This document shows positions 35,944 through 42,718 of a stretch of DNA of 64,000 nucleotides, piece after piece (within the stretch, counting starts at the first letter, position 1; every line of letters starts with the position of its first letter). The translations under genes were made by a program, and so were the position numbers. The notes under the pieces are model-generated. The model made no database searches and was not told the DNA's origin. It was given only the letters and a program-made list of their open reading frames with translations. The stretch comes from an uncultured Bulleidia sp. (GTDB taxonomy: Bacteria > Bacillota_I > Bacilli_A > Erysipelotrichales > Erysipelotrichaceae): contig CAKVIS010000001.1 of the NCBI GenBank assembly GCA_934754415.1, positions 1 through 64,000 on the forward strand, given 5' to 3'.

Positions 35944-36211
35944 TGCCTTAATTCTTATGCTTGTACTTGGTGGAGTTATCGGTCTTGGCTTAGGCTTTGC
36001 AGGTAATAAGCTCCATGTAGATGAAGATACAAGAGTTGCGGATATCTTAGCTATGCTGCCTGGATACAATTGTGGTGGATGCGGAAATCCTGGATGTTCC
36101 GGTATGGCTCAGTCTCTGGTTGACGGCAAGTCCAAACTTGCTGATTGCAAACCATGTAAACCTGAAAACAGAGCAAAGATTGAAGCTTACATGAAAGAAC
36201 ACAATTTATAA
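35930..36211 (+). CDS. rnfB: short RnfB lacking the ferredoxin domain
   Basis: 93 residues against the usual 180-330. It keeps the N-terminal membrane helix and the 4Fe-4S domain CGGCGNPGC-x16-C (about 49-74) but ends there, without the C-terminal two-cluster ferredoxin domain that accepts electrons from ferredoxin in standard Rnf. The gene is not cut by a frameshift in sight: it ends KEHNL-stop just before a perfect terminator. Confidence 0.85.
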   Translation: MAIVSALILMLVLGGVIGLGLGFAGNKLHVDEDTRVADILAMLPGYNCGGCGNPGCSGMAQSLVDGKSKLADCKPCKPENRAKIEAYMKEHNL

Positions 36212-36216
36212 GATTT

Positions 36217-36249
36217 GAAAACTCGGGAAAATTTTCCTGAGTTTTTTTT
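36217..36249 (+). terminator. rnf operon terminator
   Basis: AAAACTCGGGAAAA with TTTTCCTGAGTTTT (one G-U pair) and four further T. Confidence 0.9.
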
Positions 36250-36274
36250 GTATATACATAGTGAGGTGATAATT

Positions 36275-37033
36275 ATGAAACTGAAGGGTCTAAAACAATG
36301 GATTGTTGTAGGAGTGGTGGCACTGTTAACAGGAGGTGCTATCCTGGTAGCTATACAGGTGTATGTGAAACATACGTTAAATCTTCAGACAGTGTATGTG
36401 GCAAGCCATACCTTGTCGCCACGCACGTTAATTACTGAAGAAGATATTGTAAAAGTCGATATACCTGAAGCATATATTCTTGAAGATACGTATACAGGAA
36501 AAGAGAACATTATTGGAAAGTATACGGATATTCAGGGGACTATTCCTGCGGGTTCTCCGTTTTATTTTTCCATGCTGCACCAGGCCTCTTCTTTGCCTGA
36601 TGCTCCAACCTTACAATTGAAGGAAGATCAGGCGGTATATACCTTGTCCTGCAATGGAATCAATGCATCGTTTGAAAGTGGAGAAAGGGTAGATTTATTT
36701 CTACAGGTGGAACAGCGAAATGATACAACTGCTATCAGTGGGCCATTATTAAAAAATGTACGTATTCTTTCCATTCAGGACCATAAAGGAACGGATATCA
36801 AAAACAAAGAAAGTACAAAAACGGCAAACTGGATTCTATGTGCAGTGAATTGTGAAGATCTGGAAGTGTTAACCTATGCAGAAACTTTAGGATCTATTCG
36901 ATTGTATTCTACAAGTGCAAGCTATGCTATGGATACTGAAGCGACCAGAGCTGAAGACAGTGTAGCTTTGTCTTATGTGCTACATTGGCTAAAGGAGGCA
37001 AAACAAACAATTCAGGATACATTACAGGAATAA
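36275..37033 (+). CDS. SAF domain (CpaB/RcpC-like) membrane-anchored protein
   Basis: 252 residues from ATG 36275 (GAGGTGAT upstream). One N-terminal helix is followed by a SAF domain (about 38-95, VYVASHTLSPRTLITEEDI ... GKYTDIQGTIPAGSPF) and an RcpC-type region. CpaB proteins belong to Flp/Tad pilus assembly, but no pilus genes are adjacent. The prophage begins just after its terminator, so further pilus genes could lie beyond the prophage. Confidence 0.7.
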   Translation: MKLKGLKQWIVVGVVALLTGGAILVAIQVYVKHTLNLQTVYVASHTLSPRTLITEEDIVKVDIPEAYILEDTYTGKENIIGKYTDIQGTIPAGSPFYFSMLHQASSLPDAPTLQLKEDQAVYTLSCNGINASFESGERVDLFLQVEQRNDTTAISGPLLKNVRILSIQDHKGTDIKNKESTKTANWILCAVNCEDLEVLTYAETLGSIRLYSTSASYAMDTEATRAEDSVALSYVLHWLKEAKQTIQDTLQE

Positions 37034-37035
37034 AA

Positions 37036-37064
37036 AAAAGGAAACCACAATGTGATTTCCTTTT
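37036..37064 (+). terminator. terminator of the SAF gene, last host signal before the prophage
   Basis: AAAAGGAAA, mismatch, CACA, TGTG, mismatch, TTTCCTTTT. Confidence 0.75.
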
Positions 37065-37200
37065 GCAGGGCGACTAGTGGGAAATGATTTTAGGTGTTTT
37101 TAGCTTATTTTAGATGCAATAAATCCTTTATTTATCGTGTTTTTTGCATATAGCTTTTTATAGTTTTTTAAGATTTTAGTTCCAATTTAGTGCCACGGAT
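37065..37200. other. candidate left prophage attachment region (attL) with integrase arm repeats
   Basis: The region lies between the host terminator and the integrase stop codon. TTTTAG occurs three times with exact 10-base spacing (37088, 37098, 37108) and again at 37174, with ATTTAG at 37185, as expected for arm-type integrase sites. The core crossover would then lie near 37050-37087. No tRNA is present. The right att site is outside the window, so the core cannot be confirmed. Confidence 0.4.
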
Positions 37201-37202
37201 TT

Positions 37203-38255
37203 TCAATTATTTGATGCCAATTTGTTTATCTTATTCATCATTCCTTCGTTAGTATCTTTCAATAAATGAGTATATGTTTTTAGTGTCTGTTCAACAGAAG
37301 CATGACCAAGTCTTTTTGAAACGGCAACAATATTTACTCCATTGTTAATAAGTATAGTCGCATGACTATGACGAAGATCATGCAGCCTTATTGGCTTTAC
37401 TCCACTTTTCTTGATGGCGTCTTTGAAATATCTGTCGATTGTAGTCACACTGAGTCCTGTTTTTCCTCCAAACAAGTACCCATGCTTGTATTCTTTTTTT
37501 AACTTAAGCAATTCCTGGTACAGATTTTTATCAAGAGCTACCCTTCGTTTCTCTTTCGTCTTTGTAGGTGTTATTCCTTTATTCTGGTTTCTCTGTGATC
37601 CATGAATGTAAATCTGACAATAATTTAAATCAGAACATTGCAAGGCAATGATTTCACCACGACGTGCTCCAGTCCAGAACAACGTTTTAAAATAGATTTT
37701 GTACAGTTCATTGTCTACTGCTTCTATAAATGTATTAAATTCCTGGATTGTCCATACCTGCATTTCATGCATTGCTTCCTGATCTGTCTTCTTAAAGTTC
37801 TTCAGGCATACAGCAACATTAGGAAGACTGTATACTTCATTGGCAAACTTGAATACAGAACGCACGTATGACATTGTTGTGTTCTTTGTCTTTGTGCCAT
37901 AGTCTTTTTTGCTCAAATCAGCTCGCCACGCAATCAATTGTGGTTTAGTGATACTTTTTATTGGTTTATCTAAGAAGTCGCTAAAACGTATGTCAAATGC
38001 TTCTCTGTGATGTCTTCTGGATGTTTCTGAAGATTCAAGGTTATCTTCCCACTGGTTGGCAACTTCCTGAAATGTAAGACTTCCAGTGATTCCAGAATCT
38101 TTAGAGTTATTTGCTTTGATTTTTGCTTCATACTCTGCTGCTTCTCTCTTATATTTAAATCCACGCTTTTTTGAAGTTCTCCATTTTCCTGTTAATGGAT
38201 CTTTGATATTAAATTGTACAAAGTATGTTTTTCTTTGCTTATCATATCCAATCAT
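37203..38255 (-). CDS. int: phage tyrosine integrase
   Basis: 350 residues: an N-terminal arm-binding domain (IGYDKQRKTYFVQFNIKD), a SAM-like core-binding domain (about 65-165) and the catalytic domain with Arg in TGARRGEI, the H-x-x-R box LHDLRHSHA, the second His in LGHASV and Tyr in LKTYTHLL. Start ATG 38255 is preferred over the far upstream ATG because AAAGGA sits 6 bases before it and the family begins here. Confidence 0.92.
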   Translation of the reverse strand: MIGYDKQRKTYFVQFNIKDPLTGKWRTSKKRGFKYKREAAEYEAKIKANNSKDSGITGSLTFQEVANQWEDNLESSETSRRHHREAFDIRFSDFLDKPIKSITKPQLIAWRADLSKKDYGTKTKNTTMSYVRSVFKFANEVYSLPNVAVCLKNFKKTDQEAMHEMQVWTIQEFNTFIEAVDNELYKIYFKTLFWTGARRGEIIALQCSDLNYCQIYIHGSQRNQNKGITPTKTKEKRRVALDKNLYQELLKLKKEYKHGYLFGGKTGLSVTTIDRYFKDAIKKSGVKPIRLHDLRHSHATILINNGVNIVAVSKRLGHASVEQTLKTYTHLLKDTNEGMMNKINKLASNN

Positions 38256-38414
38256 AGGCTGTCCTTTCTTTTTTGCTTGATTTTGTACTTTAAACCAATA
38301 TAATATTGATGAAGATAACTTGAGAAGGATTAACACTGTGTCCCAAAATGGGGTAGGTACAAAGTACTGAGCAATCATATGTGCCTGGGGTTATCTTTTC
38401 TTTATACTTTTTTT

Positions 38415-38448
38415 AAGACTTTCAACAAAATGTTGAGGATCTTTTTTT
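38415..38448 (+). terminator. hairpin in the int-abi intergenic region
   Basis: TCAACA-aaa-TGTTGA with an outer AAGA/TCTT pair and seven T on the plus strand. It sits in the 334-base gap 38256-38589, which otherwise holds only an AT-rich stretch and a small GACC/GGTC hairpin at 38568. It may block host read-through or end a small RNA. Confidence 0.45.
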
Positions 38449-38585
38449 ATAAAATTAAATCTTTCTATTGCAAAATATTTGAAGTAGTGGTATGCAGTTA
38501 TGTTAAATTCTCAGGCTTAAATACTTGTAAAGTCTTTTTTTATATGATATAAAATATATCGTAAATTGACCGGTTGGTCGGAAGA

Positions 38586-38612
38586 AAGGTTACATCAATT
38601 TGGTGTAATCTT
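38586..38612 (-). terminator. terminator at the end of the abi gene
   Basis: On the minus strand GATTACAC and ATGTAACC pair (with G-U pairs) across the last codons of abi, followed by TTTCTT. Confidence 0.55.
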
Positions 38613-39417
38613 TTTCTTTACTGAGATACTTAATCATTGATACAAATCTCTTTCTATTAGTTCTATCTCGCAGAGTTTTGGTCGTTGGATTATAAAATCG
38701 AACCAAGATTTCAAGACTATTACAATGAATAACACAATTTCTAACAGATACTAATGTAAATACTTTATTGATGAAATCCGGCGTTTTATCTACGCCAAAA
38801 TGCATGTTGAAATTTTTGAAATCTTGAAATATAACATCTTGTTCTTCATTAGGTAATCCTATGAAAATGTTTAGACTTTCACCTAATGTCAATCTATCAA
38901 AGAAACAGTAAATATCATGATATTTTGAAATTGAATTTTTTAAATTAGCTATGGATTTAAACATATGTTCTTTACGTTGCTCATTTAGCGATGAATTATT
39001 ACAAATGGATTTATCAATTTTACTCAAAAATGATTCTAAATCCTTGTGATTCGAGATTTTATTATTAACTAAAATTCTATAAGCAAGAATAGCTTTAAAT
39101 TGTGATTCAAAACTTATTACATTTTTTGCAATAGTTGGATACACCTGTCTCTCTTTTTTATAAAATCCGTAATAATTACTAAATTCTATATCGTTTTGAT
39201 AAATGTGTTTATTTTCAACTTTCACAACATTTCCATTGGAATCTTTTTGTGCAAATTGGTGTTTAAATGGAGTAATTACATTTATATAGTTGTAACGAAA
39301 TAAAATGTTTTTTGCTTGTTCTTTGTCTATAACATTAAATCTGACTCTTTTTGTTTTTTCCAGGTATTCAACTTGTTCACTTAATGTTTTAGCTGGTTTG
39401 TATTCTTCCATATTCAT
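38590..39417 (-). CDS. Abi family (AbiD/AbiF-like) HEPN protein
   Basis: 275 residues resembling the Abi_2 family: N-terminal KTLSEQVEYLEKTKRV, central FESQFKAILAYRI, and near the C-terminus the HEPN ribonuclease signature R-N-C-V-I-H (R-x4-H) in SVRNCVIHCNSLE. Abi proteins cut RNA on infection and stop phage growth. It overlaps the repressor stop by 4 bases (ATGA), so it is made in the lysogen and would guard against superinfection. Some relatives are inhibited by a small RNA; none is proven here. Confidence 0.8.
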   Translation of the reverse strand: MNMEEYKPAKTLSEQVEYLEKTKRVRFNVIDKEQAKNILFRYNYINVITPFKHQFAQKDSNGNVVKVENKHIYQNDIEFSNYYGFYKKERQVYPTIAKNVISFESQFKAILAYRILVNNKISNHKDLESFLSKIDKSICNNSSLNEQRKEHMFKSIANLKNSISKYHDIYCFFDRLTLGESLNIFIGLPNEEQDVIFQDFKNFNMHFGVDKTPDFINKVFTLVSVRNCVIHCNSLEILVRFYNPTTKTLRDRTNRKRFVSMIKYLSKEKDYTKLM

Positions 39418-40262
39418 CTCTCATCACTTTCTCTTACACGTTTCTTTTTGATTGCCATATATTCAATATAATTTATCAATTCTTCCATATCCTGCTTATT
39501 AAATTCTTCTCCATGTAAAGCATTGCTTATTTGATTAATATATACCTGGAATTTTACGGAAAGCTTCTTTTTAGGTTCATCAGCGTGCTCCATCAAGTTT
39601 GAACCTAAAATCATGGAAAAAGGCATGTTGTACAAATGGCAGAATTTTTCAAGAGTAGAGTAATCAGCCTGTTTTTCTCCCATTCTGATCAGATTATAAT
39701 CTTCTAAGCTAAGTCCAACTGCTTTACATACTTCATCATCTTTAAGACCAGCCATTTGTTGCAAAGCTACAATGTTGTCATTTACAGGTACAGGAATGCC
39801 ACCAAAAGTAAAAAAGTCTGTCCATTTCTTGTCATAAAAAGCGGCTAACTTACACATCAGGTTTGGATCCAGAATGTGATTGACGCCGTTCTTCACATCA
39901 TGATAATGATCGAGTGATATTTTCATTGCATCAGCTACCTGCTGTTCTGTATATCCGAATTTCTTTTCTAAATCAGTTAGCTGCTTTCCTACTTTTACAG
40001 CTGTAGGAGATAGTTCTTTTGATTTGATTTCATTCTGTAAACTATATTCAGGATCATCAGTCCATCCCATTATGTAAGATGGTGAAGTTTGTAGTACTTT
40101 TGCAAATTGAATAATCTGCTCTTGATTTATATCAGTTTCTCCTTTTTCTATTCTTGAAATGCTTCCTTTAGTTTTATAACCACATAAAGTTGCAAGATGC
40201 AGCTGTGAATATCCGAGTTGCATTCTTCTTTTTTTAATTTGCGTTCCTACTATTGTGCTCAT
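39414..40262 (-). CDS. prophage repressor with three XRE-like domains and no S24 peptidase
   Basis: 282 residues. An XRE helix-turn-helix at 1-65 (RRMQLGYSQLHLATLCGYKTKGSISRIEKGE) is followed by two weaker XRE-like repeats (about 85-140 and 163-218, VCKAVGLSLEDYNLIRMGE) and a charged tail. There is no LexA/CI self-cleavage domain, so it cannot be inactivated by RecA in the usual way. It is divergent from a cro-like gene across two operators. Confidence 0.8.
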   Translation of the reverse strand: MSTIVGTQIKKRRMQLGYSQLHLATLCGYKTKGSISRIEKGETDINQEQIIQFAKVLQTSPSYIMGWTDDPEYSLQNEIKSKELSPTAVKVGKQLTDLEKKFGYTEQQVADAMKISLDHYHDVKNGVNHILDPNLMCKLAAFYDKKWTDFFTFGGIPVPVNDNIVALQQMAGLKDDEVCKAVGLSLEDYNLIRMGEKQADYSTLEKFCHLYNMPFSMILGSNLMEHADEPKKKLSVKFQVYINQISNALHGEEFNKQDMEELINYIEYMAIKKKRVRESDER

Positions 40263-40285
40263 GTTTCTCCCTCTTTTGCAAATTT

Positions 40286-40314
40286 ATTGTAATTTACAGT
40301 TGACATATTTTCAA
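40286..40314 (-). promoter_or_regulatory. repressor (lysogeny) promoter
   Basis: On the minus strand TTGAAA (40309-40314), 17 bases, TACAAT (40286-40291). It overlaps operator 1 and the rightward promoter. Confidence 0.65.
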
Positions 40315-40315
40315 C
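40299..40315. promoter_or_regulatory. operator 1
   Basis: GTTGA-N7-TCAAC covers the -35 boxes of both divergent promoters. Confidence 0.7.
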
Positions 40316-40328
40316 CGCGTTTTATCAT
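40300..40328 (+). promoter_or_regulatory. early (lytic) rightward promoter
   Basis: TTGACA (40300-40305), 17 bases, TATCAT (40323-40328), reading into the cro-like gene. Confidence 0.75.
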
Positions 40329-40335
40329 TTAGACA

Positions 40336-40352
40336 GTTGAAAAATCTTCAAC
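40336..40352. promoter_or_regulatory. operator 2
   Basis: GTTGA-N7-TCAAC, same symmetry and spacing as operator 1, placed just downstream of the rightward -10. Confidence 0.7.
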
Positions 40353-40369
40353 CATGAAAGGAGAAAATA

Positions 40370-40588
40370 ATGACAAACAAAAAGATGTTTAAAATTGCAT
40401 TACTAAAAAGAAACTATACATTTGGAAAACTAGCAAAAGAAATCAATTTATCACGCCAATCTCTTTCTTACAAAGTAAATAATGTTCGCAAGTTCACTGC
40501 AACCGAAATTGAAAGAATAGACAAAGTTCTAAATTTGTCATCTAAAGAAAAAGAATGTATTTTTTTTGCAAATAGGGTTGAAAAATAA
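40370..40588 (+). CDS. Cro-like small helix-turn-helix protein
   Basis: 72 residues with one XRE/DUF739-type helix-turn-helix (YTFGKLAKEINLSRQSLSYKV, about 16-36). First gene of the rightward early operon, AAAGGAG 6 bases upstream. Probably binds the same GTTGA operators to shut off the repressor gene. Confidence 0.8.
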   Translation: MTNKKMFKIALLKRNYTFGKLAKEINLSRQSLSYKVNNVRKFTATEIERIDKVLNLSSKEKECIFFANRVEK

Positions 40589-40593
40589 ACAAC
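40577..40593. promoter_or_regulatory. third, imperfect operator
   Basis: GTTGA-N7-ACAAC spans the end of the cro-like gene; it differs from operators 1 and 2 at one position of the half-site. Confidence 0.4.
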
Positions 40594-40603
40594 CATATAT
40601 AGC

Positions 40604-40707
40604 TTCACCTTTGCGACCTAGACATGAGATGTCCTTTTAAATCAAGTCTCCCCATAGCAAGACTATTAATTACTCATTTTATCTCATGTCTAGGTCGCAG
40701 GGGTGAA
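40604..40707 (+). repeat. 26-bp inverted repeat forming a long RNA hairpin
   Basis: Arms 40604-40629 and 40682-40707 pair over all 26 positions, with two T-G wobbles, leaving a 52-base loop that holds a smaller stem (AGTCT/AGACT, about 40645-40664). No T run follows, so it is not a normal terminator. It lies between the cro-like gene and the next early gene. Confidence 0.85.
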
Positions 40708-40733
40708 ACAACCAAAAGAAAGGAGGAAATATT

Positions 40734-40988
40734 ATGTGTCAACCAAAGAAAACCCGTAGGCAAATAGTCCAGCAAGCCTACCTTACAAAAAGTGATATAT
40801 CCAGACTATTAGGAATATCACAAGCAAGAGCAAAGCGTATTTACGATGAAGCAGTAAATAAGATTGATGGAAAGATGGAATTTCGTGTCGAACCTACAAA
40901 GATTAAGATAACAAGTCTTTGCAAGGTGACTGGATACACAATCAAAACACTTCAGCAGCTGATTTTGAATGATGAAGTAAGAAGTTAG
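40734..40988 (+). CDS. small helix-turn-helix protein (excisionase-like)
   Basis: 84 residues with a helix-turn-helix YLTKSDISRLLGISQARAKRIYDEA (about 16-40) and a second ITSLCKVTGYTIKTLQQL segment. It resembles small DNA-binding proteins near phage repressors; excisionase is possible but not shown. AAGGAGG upstream. Confidence 0.55.
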   Translation: MCQPKKTRRQIVQQAYLTKSDISRLLGISQARAKRIYDEAVNKIDGKMEFRVEPTKIKITSLCKVTGYTIKTLQQLILNDEVRS

Positions 40989-41006
40989 TAAGTAAGGAGG
41001 ATAAGT

Positions 41007-41531
41007 ATGGAACAGAAAAAAGAAATAGATCTAACAGGATTTTTGCTGAGAGCTATAAGCATGACGGATAAAGCACTGGATGATGCCAAAATAGCCATCA
41101 TAGAAACTGAAGATATGAAAACATATGCTGAAGCAGTTAATAAGATGGCATATGCAACAGGGCTTATAGATTTAAATCAAGAATTAATTGGCTACATGCT
41201 CGATTCAGGCTTTGAAAAAATAATGTCTGGTATCGTTCAAAACTGGGATTCTAGATTGGCTTTTCTGGAAGAACTGTTAGAAGAGCAAAAGCCAAGTAGT
41301 TCAAAATCTGCGGAACCAAATGGAAAGGCTGAGGGTTCTGATAGTTACAAGTTTATTAGTGATGTGCGTGTATTCAAGAAACCTGATGTAGATGTAAAGC
41401 CAGGCATAAAAATTGCAGTGTATTCTAATTCATCTGCAGATGGAGAATCTGTAGAAGAAATTGCTGAGAAAATTAGCAAAATGTTTTCGGAAAAACTTCA
41501 AAAGAAAGGAGAAACACATGAACCACGATGA
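41007..41531 (+). CDS. hypothetical early phage protein
   Basis: 174 residues, unrecognised. A helical first half (1-95) with acidic character, a Ser-rich linker (about 96-112) and a C-terminal part with KPGIKIAVYSNSS. It has AAGGAGG and overlaps the next gene by 14 bases. Confidence 0.6.
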   Translation: MEQKKEIDLTGFLLRAISMTDKALDDAKIAIIETEDMKTYAEAVNKMAYATGLIDLNQELIGYMLDSGFEKIMSGIVQNWDSRLAFLEELLEEQKPSSSKSAEPNGKAEGSDSYKFISDVRVFKKPDVDVKPGIKIAVYSNSSADGESVEEIAEKISKMFSEKLQKKGETHEPR

Positions 41532-41754
41532 ATTAAAAAAGGAATATGGTTATTTTGGCACTGACAAAAATTACAAGAATACAAGATTTTATCAGCAAAC
41601 TACTGAAGAACAGAAAAAACTTTTTGACATGATCATGCAAGAATTTAAAAACAACCCTGCTTTGACAGGCAGGGATGTTATGAGAGTAACAAATAATGTT
41701 CACAACTATCTAGAATGCCAATTAGAAGTTGTGAAAGAATCACTCATTATTTGA
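41518..41754 (+). CDS. hypothetical small phage protein
   Basis: 78 residues from ATG 41518 (AAAGGAG upstream), helical and charged, with LTGRDVMRVTNNVHNYLECQL. Unrecognised. Converges with the small antisense gene at 41740-41910. Confidence 0.6.
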   Translation: MNHDELKKEYGYFGTDKNYKNTRFYQQTTEEQKKLFDMIMQEFKNNPALTGRDVMRVTNNVHNYLECQLEVVKESLII

Positions 41755-41910
41755 TCTCTCAATATCTTTGAACATTTCATATACATGATCAACGTTTACC
41801 ATGAAATCAATTGGACTAAACTCTTCTGATTTTCCTGGCTTATAGTCGCGATCATGATAAAGAACAAAGCCAATTGCGAGTTGGTATAACTGTTCATCTG
41901 TGTGTTTCAT
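41740..41910 (-). CDS. small antisense phage ORF
   Basis: A 56-residue ORF begins MKHTDEQLYQLAIGF after AAAGGAGG with ideal spacing, and ends DIERSNNE. It runs against the early operon and overlaps the plus-strand gene end by 15 bases. Strong ribosome site and protein-like composition support it. Unrecognised. Confidence 0.6.
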   Translation of the reverse strand: MKHTDEQLYQLAIGFVLYHDRDYKPGKSEEFSPIDFMVNVDHVYEMFKDIERSNNE

Positions 41911-41983
41911 GAGACTTACCTCCTTTCACAGGAGATTATATCAACAGTAAAAAAATGAGAAAACAAACATGTTATCAACAAAC

Positions 41984-42026
41984 AAAAAAAGGTATTGCTT
42001 CCAAAGACGAATAAGTAAGCAATACC
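41984..42026 (-). terminator. minus-strand terminator upstream of the antisense ORF
   Basis: A perfect 10-bp stem (GGTATTGCTT with AAGCAATACC) ends in seven T on the minus strand. It lies 74 bases upstream of the antisense ORF and could act as an attenuator in its leader. A second hairpin, AACGTCTT/AAGACGTT, is at 42036-42057. Confidence 0.55.
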
Positions 42027-42078
42027 AACAAAATAAACGTCTTATTTTAAAGACGTTTCTATTATACAGGAGAAACAT

Positions 42079-42312
42079 ATGACAAACCAAGGAATGATTG
42101 AAATTCTTGAAAAAGAAAACACATTTTTAAGAGGAGAAGCTGAAGAATGGAGGATTAAGTTCCAACATTCCGAAGACACTATTGCTTTGCTAGAAAAACA
42201 AATTAAAGAAGCTGCAAAGCTGAATAATAGATTATTCCGTGCAAATCAGCACCTGGAAGAAAGAATTAAGAATTTGAGGGAATACGAATGTCTGACAAGA
42301 GAAAATCATTGA
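42079..42312 (+). CDS. small coiled-coil phage protein
   Basis: 77 residues, almost entirely a predicted coiled coil (IEILEKENTFLRGEAEEW ... HLEERIKNLREY). AGGAG upstream. Unrecognised. Confidence 0.6.
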   Translation: MTNQGMIEILEKENTFLRGEAEEWRIKFQHSEDTIALLEKQIKEAAKLNNRLFRANQHLEERIKNLREYECLTRENH

Positions 42313-42455
42313 TAGAAACGCAAGACACTGTATGTGCTCTGATGTTTGTTCTATCCATCGCATTATGGCTAACAACATGGAATGTTGCTGGATATACATT
42401 AACAGCATTATCGCTGATTTACATGGAGGTGAGTAAAAGATGGCGGAGAAATTAA
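42288..42455 (+). CDS. small two-helix membrane protein
   Basis: 55 residues from ATG 42288, overlapping both neighbours (25 and 16 bases). It has two hydrophobic segments (VCALMFVLSIALWLTTW and AGYTLTALSLIYM). The overlaps are typical of phage gene clusters. Confidence 0.6.
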   Translation: MSDKRKSLIETQDTVCALMFVLSIALWLTTWNVAGYTLTALSLIYMEVSKRWRRN

Positions 42456-42718
42456 TGTTGATGGGAATACTGATACTTCAGGTAATGACAATAGGAGCTA
42501 TTGTCGAGATTGCTGATGATGTTAAAGCAATAAGAAAGACTGTAACTTATCTAAAAGAAAAAGAATCTTCTGTGGATGATAAGTTTAATTACATAAGGAT
42601 GAAGCTGAATCATCTTTATGGAGCACTTCAGAATTTACTTGATTTGAAAACATCTATAGAAGCACAGGTGAAAACAATTAATGAGTATTTAAACAAAGAA
42701 AGTGATGAAAATGTCTGA
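42440..42718 (+). CDS. small membrane protein with coiled coil
   Basis: 92 residues: an N-terminal hydrophobic helix (LMLMGILILQVMTIGAIV), then a long helical region (KTVTYLKEKESSVDDK onward). GGAGGTGAG upstream. Unrecognised. Confidence 0.6.
   Translation: MAEKLMLMGILILQVMTIGAIVEIADDVKAIRKTVTYLKEKESSVDDKFNYIRMKLNHLYGALQNLLDLKTSIEAQVKTINEYLNKESDENV

Noticed and set aside
37065..37200. Integration into a tRNA gene
   Set aside because: No cloverleaf or tRNA 3' end is visible at the left boundary.
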